DNA of 64,000 bases from Sva-07 sp963752815 (GTDB lineage: Bacteria > Actinomycetota > Acidimicrobiia > Acidimicrobiales > Ilumatobacteraceae): the NCBI GenBank assembly GCA_963752815.1, contig CAVVZI010000015.1:930001-994000 (forward strand), read 5' to 3'. Every line of letters starts with the position of its first letter. The first letter of the stretch is position 1. The translations under genes and the position numbers were made by a program. Of this stretch, positions 36,914-45,896 are shown one piece after another. The notes under the pieces were generated by a model. That model ran no database searches, had not been told where the DNA came from, and saw only the letters and a list, made by a program, of their open reading frames with translations.

Positions 36914-38434
36914 ATGACCATGATCGATGACGCCCCGCGCGTCACGTCCATCCCCTTTGCCGAGCTGGGCCTGCCCCCGCGCATCCTGCAACGCCTCCAG
37001 AGCCAGGGAATGAGCGATTCGTTCCCCATCCAGGCTGCGGTGATCCCCGACGCTCTCGCCGGCCGCGACGTCGCCGGCCGCGCACCGACCGGATCGGGCA
37101 AGACGCTCGGCTTCGGTCTGCCGTTGGTGGCCCGCCTGACCGACGCCAAGCCGAAGCGCCCCGTCGCGCTCGTGCTCGCACCGACCCGTGAGCTCGCCGA
37201 GCAGATCATGGCCGAGATCGCCCCGTTCGCCAAGGCCGAAGGCCATGCGGCCGTCGCCATCTACGGCGGCGTCGGCTACGGCCCGCAGAAGCGTGCACTC
37301 GACCAGGGCGTCGAAGTCGTCGTCGCCTGTCCCGGCCGCTTGGAGGACCTCCTCCAGATGCGTGCCCTCGACCTGCGTGACATCGCCACCGTCGTGATCG
37401 ACGAAGCCGACCAGATGGCCGACATGGGCTTCCTGCCCGCGGTTCGCCGCATCGTCGAGCAGACCCGCAGCGACCGTCAGGTGCTGCTGTTCTCGGCCAC
37501 CCTCGACGGTCCGGTCGCCAAGCTCGTCGCCGACTTCCAGCGCAACCCTGCCCGTCACGAGGTCGGCCCCAAGGGCCCCGACGTGCACGCCGCGCAACAC
37601 CTGTTCTGGACCGTCACCCGCGAAGAGCGCGTCAACACCACGGCCGAGGTCATCAACCGCCTCGGCTCGACGATCGTGTTCACCCGCACCCGTCACGGTG
37701 CCGATCGCCTCGCCAAGCAGCTCGGCAAGATCGGCGTCGACGCCGAGCCGATCCACGGCGGACGCAGCCAGGGCCAGCGCGATCGCGCCCTCGCCTCGTT
37801 CAAGAAGGGCTCGGCCTCCGCGCTGATCGCCACCGACGTCGCCGCTCGCGGCATCCACGTCAACGGCGTGTCGGCGGTCGTCCACTTCGACCCGCCGGCC
37901 GAGGACTCCACCTACCTGCACCGCTCGGGCCGCACCGCCCGCGCCGGCGCCACCGGCACCGTCGTCTCGCTGCTCGAGGGCAGCCAGAAGAAGGACGCGA
38001 TGAAGCTCCAGCGCGGCATCGGTATCTCCGAGCCGATCACCGAGCCGCGTTTCGGCTCGCTGGTCGCATCGGTGAAGGTCGCCCGCGTCGCACCGGCGAA
38101 GGCCGAGCGCAGCGATTCTGAGGATCGTCCTGAGCGAGCAGCGCGCACCGAGCGTCCGGCCCGCCGCGACGACCAGCGCGAGCCCCGCAGCACGGTTGTT
38201 GCGATGGCCCGCCCGCCGCGCACCACCGACGGCGATGGTTCGGTCAAGTTCTTCAACTCCGGCCGCGGGTATGGCTTCATCACCCCCGATGGCGGCGCCA
38301 AGGATTTGTTCGTCCACTTCTCGGTGATCATCGACGAGGGCTTCAAGACGCTCGACAACGGCGCCCGCGTGTCGTACCAAGTGCGCGACGGCCGTAACGG
38401 CCAAGAAGCCTTCGACGTTCGCGTCGTCGGCTGA
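36914..38434 (+). CDS. DEAD-box RNA helicase fused to a cold-shock domain
   Basis: This is 506 residues. Residues 15-380 are a DEAD-box helicase core: GRAPTGSGKT, LAPTRELAEQ, CPGRLEDLL, VIDEADQM, FSATLDG, ATDVAARGIH and HRSGRTARAG. A charged linker (about 385-430, AERSDSEDRPERAARTERP) leads to a C-terminal cold-shock domain from residue 440 on, with RNP1-type GRGYGFITPDGG and RNP2-type LFVHFSVI. The protein should unwind RNA, perhaps at low temperature. AAGGAG stands 8 nt before the ATG. The 139-bp leader after the upstream terminator is long enough for a cold-shock-type 5' UTR. Confidence 0.92.
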   Translation: MTMIDDAPRVTSIPFAELGLPPRILQRLQSQGMSDSFPIQAAVIPDALAGRDVAGRAPTGSGKTLGFGLPLVARLTDAKPKRPVALVLAPTRELAEQIMAEIAPFAKAEGHAAVAIYGGVGYGPQKRALDQGVEVVVACPGRLEDLLQMRALDLRDIATVVIDEADQMADMGFLPAVRRIVEQTRSDRQVLLFSATLDGPVAKLVADFQRNPARHEVGPKGPDVHAAQHLFWTVTREERVNTTAEVINRLGSTIVFTRTRHGADRLAKQLGKIGVDAEPIHGGRSQGQRDRALASFKKGSASALIATDVAARGIHVNGVSAVVHFDPPAEDSTYLHRSGRTARAGATGTVVSLLEGSQKKDAMKLQRGIGISEPITEPRFGSLVASVKVARVAPAKAERSDSEDRPERAARTERPARRDDQREPRSTVVAMARPPRTTDGDGSVKFFNSGRGYGFITPDGGAKDLFVHFSVIIDEGFKTLDNGARVSYQVRDGRNGQEAFDVRVVG

Positions 38435-38441
38435 CGCCCGA

Positions 38442-38476
38442 GAATGTCCGGCGGGGACAGACCCCGGCGGACATTC
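38442..38476 (+). terminator. Hairpin terminator after the helicase gene
   Basis: GAATGTCCGGCGGGG (38442-38456) and CCCCGGCGGACATTC (38462-38476) form a 15-bp stem with one mismatch and a five-base loop. It begins 7 bp after the helicase stop and ends 16 bp before the mannosidase start. Confidence 0.8.
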
Positions 38477-38492
38477 TCCGTAATCTCGTGTC

Positions 38493-41400
38493 GTGTTCGA
38501 CGACCGGGATCTGATCGAGAAGCGCGTCCAGCGTGAGCTGTGGGAGCGCGTGCTCCCGCTCGTCCATCCCGATCGCCGTCCGCTGACGATCACCGCCGGA
38601 CCCGACCTCGAACACCTCGCACCGTTCACCGCGGGGAGTTCGTGGGGTGCACCGTGGGCGACCACGTGGTTCCGCTTCGACGGCACGCGCCCCGACGGTT
38701 GGGCGGGTCACCGCATCGAGGCCGTGATCGACCTCGGGTTCAACCCGAACGCCGCCGGGTTCCAGTGCGAAGGGCTCGTCGTCGAGCGCAACGACGACGG
38801 CACGTGGCGCGCCCTCCAGGGCATCCACCCGCGACGCACGAACTACGCGCTCGACGGGTCGACCGGCGACCTGACGCTGCTGCTCGAGGCGGCGTCCAAT
38901 CCGTCGTTCCCGCAGTTCCGCCCGTCGCCGCAGGGCTCGCTCGACACCGCGAGCGACGGTCCGATCTACCGCTTCCGCCGGGCCGAGCTCGTGGTCGTCG
39001 ACCCCGACGCCGAGGCTCTCGCCTACGACCTCGAGGTCGTCGACGGCGTGATGCGCACCCTGCGGCTCGACGATCCCCGCCGGGTGAAGATGCTGCGCGC
39101 GCTCGAACGCGCGCTCGATCGCCTCCCCGATGTCGTCGCCGCGCGGCGACCGTTGCAACCGTGGCTCGCGGAGCAGGCACCGGCCGGTCATCGCTCGATC
39201 GCCATCGGCCACGCGCACATCGACACCGCGTGGTTGTGGCCGATCCGCGAGACGCGGCGGAAGTGTGTCCGGACGTTCGCCTCGGCGACCGCGTTGATGG
39301 ACGACTACCCCGAGTACCGGTTCGCCGCGTCGAGCGCCCAGCACTACGCCTGGATCGAGGAGTCCCATCCCGCACTCTTCGACCGCATCACCGAACGGGT
39401 CGCGGTGTGGCCAGTGGGTGCCGGTCGGTGGCATGTGGGTCGAAGCCGACATGAACCTGCCGTCGGGCGAGAGCCTCGTGCGGCAGATGGTGTTCGGGCA
39501 GCGCTACTTCGAGGAGAAGTTCGGTCAGCGGTGCGAGGAGGTGTGGATCCCCGACGTGTTCGGCTATCCGGCGGGGCTGCCACAGGTGTTCGCGGCGGCC
39601 GGAATGCGGCGGTTCGTCACCCAGAAGCTCTCGTGGAACAAGCAGAACCGGTTCCCGCACAACACGTTCTGGTGGGAGGGCCTGGACGGCACGCGGGTGC
39701 TCACCCACTTCCCGCCGGTCGACACCTACAACGCCGAGATCACCCCGGCCGAGGTCGCCTACTCGGCCGGCAACTTCAAGGACCACGGCTGGAGCGGTGT
39801 GTCGCTGATGCCGTTCGGCCACGGCGACGGCGGCGGTGGACCGACGCGGGAGATGCTCGAACGGGCCCGCCGGCTGTCGTCGGCCGACGCCCGCGTGACG
39901 GTCGCGGTCGGGACGCCGGACGAGTTCTTCGACGCGGTCGAGGCGGAGGTCCGCGCCGGGGCACCGGTGCCCGTGTGGCGTGGTGAGCTCTACTTCGAGA
40001 CCCACCGCGGCACGTTGACCAGCCAGCTCCGCACGAAGCTCGGCAACCGTCGGTGCGAACGCCTGCTCGTCGAGGCCGAGCTGTGGGCGGCGACTCTCGG
40101 CCGGCCGGCCGACGTCGACGACCTCTGGCGTGAAGTGCTCACCCAGCAGTTCCACGACATCCTGCCCGGATCGTCGATCGCCTGGGTCCATGCCGACGCC
40201 GAAGCCGTCTTCGCCCGCGTCGCCGAAGATCTCGAAGCTCGCATCGCCGGGCTGCTCGCCGAGATCGCACCGCAGGGCCGGTCGCTCGCCAACCCGGCCG
40301 ACGTGCCGGTCGACGGCGTGGTGGTGCTCGAGGCGACCCACGACATCGACGGAGGCCAACGTCTGACCGACGGCAGCTTGGCGGTCGCCGTCACGGTCCC
40401 GGCGCTCGGCGTCGCGCCGTTCGAGGCGCAGCCGATCGACGACCGGGTCGTGTGTACCGACTCGTCGATGACCAACTCGCGCCTCGCCGTCCGCTGGGAC
40501 CACGCCGGCAACCTCTGTTCGATCATCGATCTCGTGCGGGCCCGGGAACTGCTTCCCGCCGGAACGCTCGGTGCCGTGCTCGAACTCGCTCCCGATCATC
40601 CGGTCGAGTACGACGCGTGGGATCTCGAGGGGTGGACGCGTGCCAACGCGGTGGCGCTCACCGACGTTCACGACGTCACGGTGGAGGTCACCGATACGGG
40701 ACCGCTCGTCGGGCGGGTCGTCGTGCGGCGGACGTTCGGGCCGTCGTCGAGCACCATCACCTACGAACTGGCGGCGGGCAGCGGGGCGCTCGTCGTCCAC
40801 GTCGAGCTCGACTGGCAGCACGACGAACATCTGCTGTCGATGGCCTTCCCGCTCGACGTGCGGGCCGACGTCGCGCGCTGCGACGTGCAGTTCGGCACCG
40901 TCGCCCGCCCGACCCATCCGTCGAACCCGTGGGACGCCGCCAAGTTCGAGGTGTGCGCCCACCGGTTCGTCGACGTGGCCGAGCCCGACTTCGGGGTCGC
41001 CATCCTCAACGACGGCCGCTACGGGCACTGCGTGTTCGACGGCGCCGTCCGCGTCAGCCTGGCGCGGGCCGCGAAGTATCCCGATCCGAGCGCGGATCAC
41101 GGCCGGCATCGCGTGACGCTGGCGGTGCTGCCGCACGGTGGCGATCCGGCGCTCGTGCGCGCCGCGGCCTCCCGGCTGAACTCGCCGGTGCGCGTGATCG
41201 GAGTCGGCGACGAGGACGGTGCGACAGGGCCGGGCACCGGTGCACGACGCCCACCGGTCGTCAGCGTTCTCGGACATTCGTCAGGGGCCTCGGCGGGGGT
41301 GCAGATCGACGCGGTCAAGCAGGCCGACGACGGCTCGGGCGATCTCGTGGTCCGCTTCCACGAGGCGATCGGGAACCGGACGGCGCTCGATGTGCGGGCC

Positions 41401-41559
41401 GATCGGCGGGTGGTCGCGGCGTGGCAGTGCAACCTGCTCGAGGAGCCGACCAGGGCGGAGGAGGTCGGCGACGGCCACGTGGCCATGACCGTGCGGCCGT
41501 TCCAGATCGTGACGTTGCGGCTGCGGCTCGGCGAGACCTTCGACGGCCGGGTGCTCTGA
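38493..41559 (+). CDS. GH38 alpha-mannosidase (frameshifted)
   Basis: Joined over one frameshift near 39406-39409 this is about 1020 residues, the normal length for bacterial glycoside hydrolase family 38. Seen are the zinc-site motif GHAHIDTAWLWPIRET near residue 245, VEADMNLPSGESLVRQ, the nucleophile region WIPDVFGYPAGLPQVF, and the C-terminal beta domains (LLSMAFPLDV, RFVDVAEPDFGVAILND). Removing one extra T restores continuous GH38 sequence across the break. The enzyme removes alpha-linked mannose; it has no signal peptide, so it is probably cytoplasmic. Confidence 0.85.
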
Positions 41560-41609
41560 CCGCCGGCGCGGGCCGCCCGTCGCCGATCACCCCCGATGCC
41601 CTCATTCCC

Positions 41610-41661
41610 CGTTTGCGTCAAAATTTCCGCGCACCGTCCCTCCGAAATCCCGACGCAAACG
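41610..41661 (+). repeat. R2 palindromic element, copy 2
   Basis: This 52-bp copy begins CGTTTGCGTCAAAATTTC and ends with CCGACGCAAACG. It fills most of the space between the convergent mannosidase and M20 genes and abuts the M20 stop codon (41662-41664). It is preceded by CCCTCATTCC, also present before copy 3. Confidence 0.85.
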
Positions 41662-42907
41662 TCAGTTCGGGCGGAGGTGTTGCAGCGCCGCGGTGGCGTA
41701 CAGGGAGATGCCCGTGCTCATGGCCGGTTCGTCGAAGAACACACGGTTCGAGTGGTTCGGCGCGGCCGTCATCGGGTCGTGGCCGGCGGGTGTGCCGCCG
41801 AGGAACATCATCGCCCCCGGGACGTTCTGCAGCAGGTAGCTGAAGTCCTCGGCGCCCATCACCGGGTGCGGGAGCTGGACCACCCGATCGGCGCCGATCA
41901 CGTCGGTCGCCATCGATGACGCGAACGCGGCGAAGCGGTCGTCGTTCGAGGTGACGGGGTAGCCGACGTCGATGTGCACCTCCGATGCGCATCCGTGGGC
42001 GGCGGCGATCCCATCGGCCACCCGGCGGATGCCGTCGTGGACCTTGGCCCGCGTGCGCTCGCTCACGGCGCGGATCGTTCCTTCGATCTCGGCCGACTCG
42101 GGGATCACGTTGTTCGTCGTGCCGGCGGTGATCCGCCCGACGGTGACGACCGACGGGTCGAACACGTCGATCGAGCGGGTGATCATCAACTGCAGGGCCT
42201 GCACGATCTCGCACGCCACCGGGATCGGGTCGATCGTCCGGTGGGGTTCGCTGGCGTGGCCGCCCTTGCCGATCACCTTGATGATCATCGTGTCGGCCGA
42301 CGCCATGATCGGCCCGCCGCGCGTGCTCACCCAACCGGACGGGATCGCCGAGGTGATGTGCAGCGCGAACGCCGCGTCGACCGGCGAATCGGTCCCGTCG
42401 GAGCGCGCCGGCACGTCGAGCAGGCCCTCGTCGAGCATGAACCGGGCGCCGTGGTGGCCCTCCTCGCCCGGTTGGAACATGAACAGCACACGGCCGGCCA
42501 GCTCGTCGCGACGCTCGCTCAGCAGGTGGGCGGCACCCGACAGCATCGCCGTGTGCGTGTCGTGGCCGCAGGCGTGCATGCACCCCTCGACGTGCGATGC
42601 GAAATCGAGGCCGGTGTCCTCCGGCATCGGCAACGCGTCCATGTCGCCGCGCAGGATGATCGTCGGGCCCGGGGGTCGAGCCCTCGAGCAGCGCCACGAT
42701 GCCGCTCGTCGATTCGTGCGTGGTGATCGCCAACGGCAGGCCTTCGAGCGACGCCAGCACCTGCTCGCGGGTGATCGGCAGGTCGTTGCCCAGTTCCGGC
42801 CACTCGTGCAGCCGGCGACGCAGGGCGATCGCATCGTCGAGCAGCCCGGCGGCCTGCTCGCGTACCGACTCGACCATCGGATCTTGCTCGTGGCGGACGG
42901 TGCTCAT
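41662..42907 (-). CDS. M20 family amidohydrolase (frameshifted)
   Basis: This is about 415 residues after removal of one extra base near 42661-42665. M20D/hippurate-hydrolase-like signatures are RGDMDALPMPEDTG, MHACGHDTHTAML, QPGEEGHHGARFML, and the C-terminal MGAEDFSYLLQ. These carry the two-metal centre used to cleave N-acyl or peptide-like amides. Such enzymes act on N-acyl amino acids, indole-amino-acid conjugates or hippurate. The ATG at 42907 follows a 140-bp gap to the WXG100 gene. Its stop abuts an R2 palindrome. Confidence 0.83.
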
Positions 42908-43049
42908 CGGCTGGCTCCCATGGCTCGCTGCGGTGTCACTGATGTGACACTGAGATCCATCGTAGGCATTCCGTTCTGCGCCGTCGACCGCCCACTTGTG
43001 GTGGCACGACGCCATCCGGGCGTCGGACGACCGGAAACGGAGATCGACG

Positions 43050-43316
43050 ATGTCGATGTACGGAGCCAATCCCGACCAACTCGCAAATCTCGGCAACACG
43101 CTGACCCGGCAGATCGATTCGATCACCCAGATGATCTCGCTCGTGGACGGTTCCCTGAACGGCACCACCTGGCAGGGGCCTGCCCGCGAGCGTTTCGCCG
43201 GTGAATGGAACGGCAGCTTCAAACAGGCGCTCGGCAAGCTGAACGAGGCGTTCGAGCTCGCCGGGCGAGACTGCGTCGTGCGCGCCGACGAGCTGCGCCG
43301 CGTGATGGGGACCTGA
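43050..43316 (+). CDS. WXG100 family (ESAT-6-like) protein
   Basis: This is an 88-residue helix-turn-helix hairpin protein with the central WxG at TTWQGPARERF near residue 46, flanked by two amphipathic helices. Length and pattern fit WXG100 proteins exported by type VII secretion systems. No EssC/EccC ATPase, toxin or partner lies nearby, so it is either an orphan substrate or a structural analogue. The start is the ATG at 43050. Confidence 0.7.
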   Translation: MSMYGANPDQLANLGNTLTRQIDSITQMISLVDGSLNGTTWQGPARERFAGEWNGSFKQALGKLNEAFELAGRDCVVRADELRRVMGT

Positions 43317-43351
43317 GTACGTGACGCGCCGTCAGCACCTACGCTGGCGGC

Positions 43352-43616
43352 GTGGTCCACGTCGAGTTCACGATCGAGCCGTTCGTCGAGGGCGCACCCC
43401 GGTTCACACGTGCTCGCCGCGGTCGCGTCGGCCCGTCAGGTCGGTGTCGAGGTCGAGATGGGTCCGTTCGGTTCGACGTGCGACGTGCCGGCGAGGGACG
43501 TCGGCGCGCTCGTCGGGGCCATCACCGACGCGGCGATCGGTCAGGGAGCCACGCACGTGTCGATCCACGTCGAGGCGATCGGCGACCCCACCTCGACGAT
43601 CGGGGAGGCCGAGTGA
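43352..43616 (+). CDS. Thiamine-binding-like (MTH1187/YkoF) protein (frameshifted)
   Basis: This is about 87 residues after removing one extra C at 43397-43400 (CCCC for CCC). The restored sequence runs VEFTIEPFVEGAPGSHV, then VEVEMGPFGSTCD and GATHVSIHVEAIGDP. That fits the MTH1187/YkoF-type small ferredoxin-like fold, some of whose members bind hydroxymethylpyrimidine or thiamine. Its stop overlaps the GTG of the next gene (GTGA), implying coupling. Confidence 0.68.
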
Positions 43617-43972
43617 TCGATCCGAACCCGTTGATCCGTGCCATCCGTCCCGTCGTCGACGCCGTCGGGGCGACGTTCATCCCCGCGGCCGAGGCCGAGG
43701 CGAGCGACGTGCCGATCGTGTGGGACGGTCGCACGATCGTCGCCGTGCGGATGCCTCCCCTGCACGGTGCGCTCGACCGGTTGATCGACGCGGTCGAGAC
43801 CGAACTCGGCGCGCGTCTCCCGTTGCTGTCGCGCGAGGACAAGCAGCGTGCGGTCCGGCTGCTCGACGAGCGCGGGGCGTTCATCCTGCGCCGCGCGGTG
43901 GAGGATGTCGCCGACGCGATGGGCGTGAGCCGGATCACGGTCTACAACTACCTGAACGCCATCCACCGTTGA
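43613..43972 (+). CDS. HTH_22 (DauR-like) regulator without PAS domain
   Basis: This is 119 residues from the GTG at 43613. The C-terminal half is a DauR/YheO-type HTH: SREDKQRAVRLLDERGAFI, AVEDVADAMGVSRITVYNYL. Full YheO-type regulators carry an N-terminal PAS-like sensor of about 120 residues; here only a short IRPVVDAVGATFIPAA segment precedes the HTH. It overlaps the thiamine-binding-like gene and is followed closely by the HAD gene, so it may regulate this small run. Confidence 0.72.
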   Translation: MIDPNPLIRAIRPVVDAVGATFIPAAEAEASDVPIVWDGRTIVAVRMPPLHGALDRLIDAVETELGARLPLLSREDKQRAVRLLDERGAFILRRAVEDVADAMGVSRITVYNYLNAIHR

Positions 43973-43992
43973 GCTCACCGGCCGAACCGACC

Positions 43993-44709
43993 GTGCCGTC
44001 CGCCGACGGCCGCCGTATCGACGATTTCGACGTGGTCGCGTTCGACGCGGACGACACCCTCTGGCGCAGCGAGGACTCGTTCGAGTCCGCCGAGCGGCGG
44101 TTCGTCGAACTGGTGGCGCCGTACGCGCCCGACGGTGTCGACGTCTACGCCGCGTTGCGCGCCACCGAGAAGGCCGACGTGCCGGTGACGGGCTACGGCG
44201 TGAAGGCGTTCACGTTGTCGATGATCCGGGCCGCGATCACGGTGACCAACGAGACGATTCCGTCGGCGGTGGTCGGCGAACTCGGTGAGATCGGCCGATC
44301 GATGCTCGTCGAGCCCGTGCAGCTGCTCGACCACGTCCCCGAGGTGCTCACCGAGGTGGCCGCGGTGTGCCGGGTGGTGCTGATCACGAAGGGCGATCTC
44401 GTGCACCAGACCCGCAAGATCACGACGTCGGGGATCGAGCACCACTTCTCCGACCTCGAGATCGTCCTCGAGAAGGACGCCGAGGTCTACACCAAGCTGC
44501 TGCAGCGGTTCGACGTGCCGGCGCAACGGTTCTGCATGGTCGGCAACTCCGTGCGCAGCGACATCCTCCCCGTCCTCGCCATCGGCGGCCACGCGGTGCA
44601 CATCCCGTACCACCTCACGTGGGAACTCGAACGCGTCGACGACCACGACGAGGACGTCGTCGAACTCGCCTCGATCGCCGACCTCCCCGTCTGGCTCGGC
44701 CTCCGCTGA
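43993..44709 (+). CDS. HAD-superfamily hydrolase
   Basis: This is about 238 residues. The HAD motif I is VVAFDADDTLWRSEDSFE (nucleophile DxD), motif II VVLITKGD, and motif III-IV MVGNSVRSDILPVLAIGG with its acidic pair. These are cytosolic phosphatases or dehalogenase-like enzymes of uncertain substrate. A TTG at 43969 that overlaps the upstream stop could start it instead of GTG 43993. It ends 1 bp before the R4 tandem hairpin array. Confidence 0.8.
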   Translation: MPSADGRRIDDFDVVAFDADDTLWRSEDSFESAERRFVELVAPYAPDGVDVYAALRATEKADVPVTGYGVKAFTLSMIRAAITVTNETIPSAVVGELGEIGRSMLVEPVQLLDHVPEVLTEVAAVCRVVLITKGDLVHQTRKITTSGIEHHFSDLEIVLEKDAEVYTKLLQRFDVPAQRFCMVGNSVRSDILPVLAIGGHAVHIPYHLTWELERVDDHDEDVVELASIADLPVWLGLR

Positions 44710-44710
44710 C

Positions 44711-44820
44711 CCCGGTTCGTTCTGGCCCCGGCCCCAAACGAACCCGGTTCGTTCTGGCCCCGGCCCCAAACGAACCCGGTTCGTTCTGGCCCCGGCCCCA
44801 AACGAACCCCGGTTCGTTCA
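44711..44820. repeat. R4 tandem array of 32-bp hairpin units
   Basis: Three exact 32-bp units (44711-44742, 44743-44774, 44775-44806) and a partial fourth (44807-44820) follow each other without spacers. Each unit has the inverted pair GGTTCGTT and AACGAACC around a C/G-rich centre with TGG and CCA ends. The partial copy overlaps the coaA stop (44818-44820). It lies between two convergent genes and could act as an amplified bidirectional terminator. Confidence 0.9.
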
Positions 44821-45783
44821 GAGGCGGCGGAGGCGGACGCGGTCGACGTGGTGGTCGCCGGTCTTGTGCACGATCAACGAGGCCCGCTCGCGGGTCGGTG
44901 AGATGTTCTCGCGCAGGTTGAGCCCGTTGATGCTCTGCCAGATACCGCGGGCCGTGTCGACCGCCTCGTCGTCGTCGAGATCGGCATAGCGCCGGAAGAA
45001 CGACCTGGGGTCCTGGAACACCGACGCCCGCAAGGTGAGGAACCGATCGATGTACCACCGCTCGATGTCGTCCTCCTCCGCGTCGAGGTAGATCGAGAAG
45101 TCGAAGTAGTCGCTGACGAACTCGGTGGGGTGGTTGCCGGTCTGCAACACGTTGAGCCCCTCGAGGATGACGATGTCGGGGCGGTTGATCACGACGCGCT
45201 CGCCGTCGACGATGTCGTACACCACGTGGCTGTACACCGGCGCCTCGACGACGTCGTCGCCGCTCTTGATCTGGCGCAGGACGCGGAGCAGCTCGCGGGT
45301 GTCGTACGACTCCGGAAACCCCTTGCGGTTCATCAGCCCGCGCTGTTCCAGCACGCGGTTCGGGTGGAGGAACCCGTCGGTGGTGATCAGATCGACCTTC
45401 GGATGGTCGGGCCACTGTGCGAGCAGCGCCTGCAGGATGCGGGCGAACGTGCTCTTGCCGACCGCGACGCTGCCGGCCACGCCGATGATGTACGGCACCT
45501 TCGGCGCGATCGCGCCGAGAAAGGTGGCCGACACCTTGTGCAGATCCTGCGTGGCACTCACGTACAGGTTGAGGAGCCGGCTCAGCGGGAGGTAGATCGC
45601 GGCGACCTCGTCGAGGTCGATGTGGTCGTTGATGCCGCGCAGGCGGGCGAGATCGGGCGCCCGTAGCGTCATCGGGGTCGCCGCGCGGAGTTCCGACCAC
45701 TCGTCACGCCCGAAGTCGAGGTACCGACCGATCGGTGTCCCGCACAGGGGGTCGGGAGGACTCGACACGTGGGTCTCGGTCAC
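44818..45783 (-). CDS. coaA: Type I pantothenate kinase
   Basis: This is a 321-residue enzyme phosphorylating pantothenate, the first and controlling step of coenzyme A synthesis. The P-loop is GVAGSVAVGKSTFAR, followed by DLITTDGFLHPNRVLEQRG and RKGFPESYD. FSIYLDAEEDDIERWYIDRF and the C-terminal RASLIVHKTGDHHVDRVRLRRL complete the type I (bacterial CoaA) family pattern. It starts at a GTG (45783). The gap to the methyltransferase gene is 113 bp. Confidence 0.95.
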   Translation of the reverse strand: MTETHVSSPPDPLCGTPIGRYLDFGRDEWSELRAATPMTLRAPDLARLRGINDHIDLDEVAAIYLPLSRLLNLYVSATQDLHKVSATFLGAIAPKVPYIIGVAGSVAVGKSTFARILQALLAQWPDHPKVDLITTDGFLHPNRVLEQRGLMNRKGFPESYDTRELLRVLRQIKSGDDVVEAPVYSHVVYDIVDGERVVINRPDIVILEGLNVLQTGNHPTEFVSDYFDFSIYLDAEEDDIERWYIDRFLTLRASVFQDPRSFFRRYADLDDDEAVDTARGIWQSINGLNLRENISPTRERASLIVHKTGDHHVDRVRLRRL

Positions 45784-45896
45784 CTGGCGACCTTAGACGC
45801 GCGTGTGGCGCGCGCACCAAGGACGACGAGGCCCGTCCGCCACAACCCGCCAGCAGCTAGCGTCGCCGCGGTGTCGAGGACCTGCCTGGGCGTGCC

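Noticed and set aside
44711..44820. Tandem 32-bp units as a CRISPR array
   Set aside because: The units touch each other with no spacers, and no cas genes are present.
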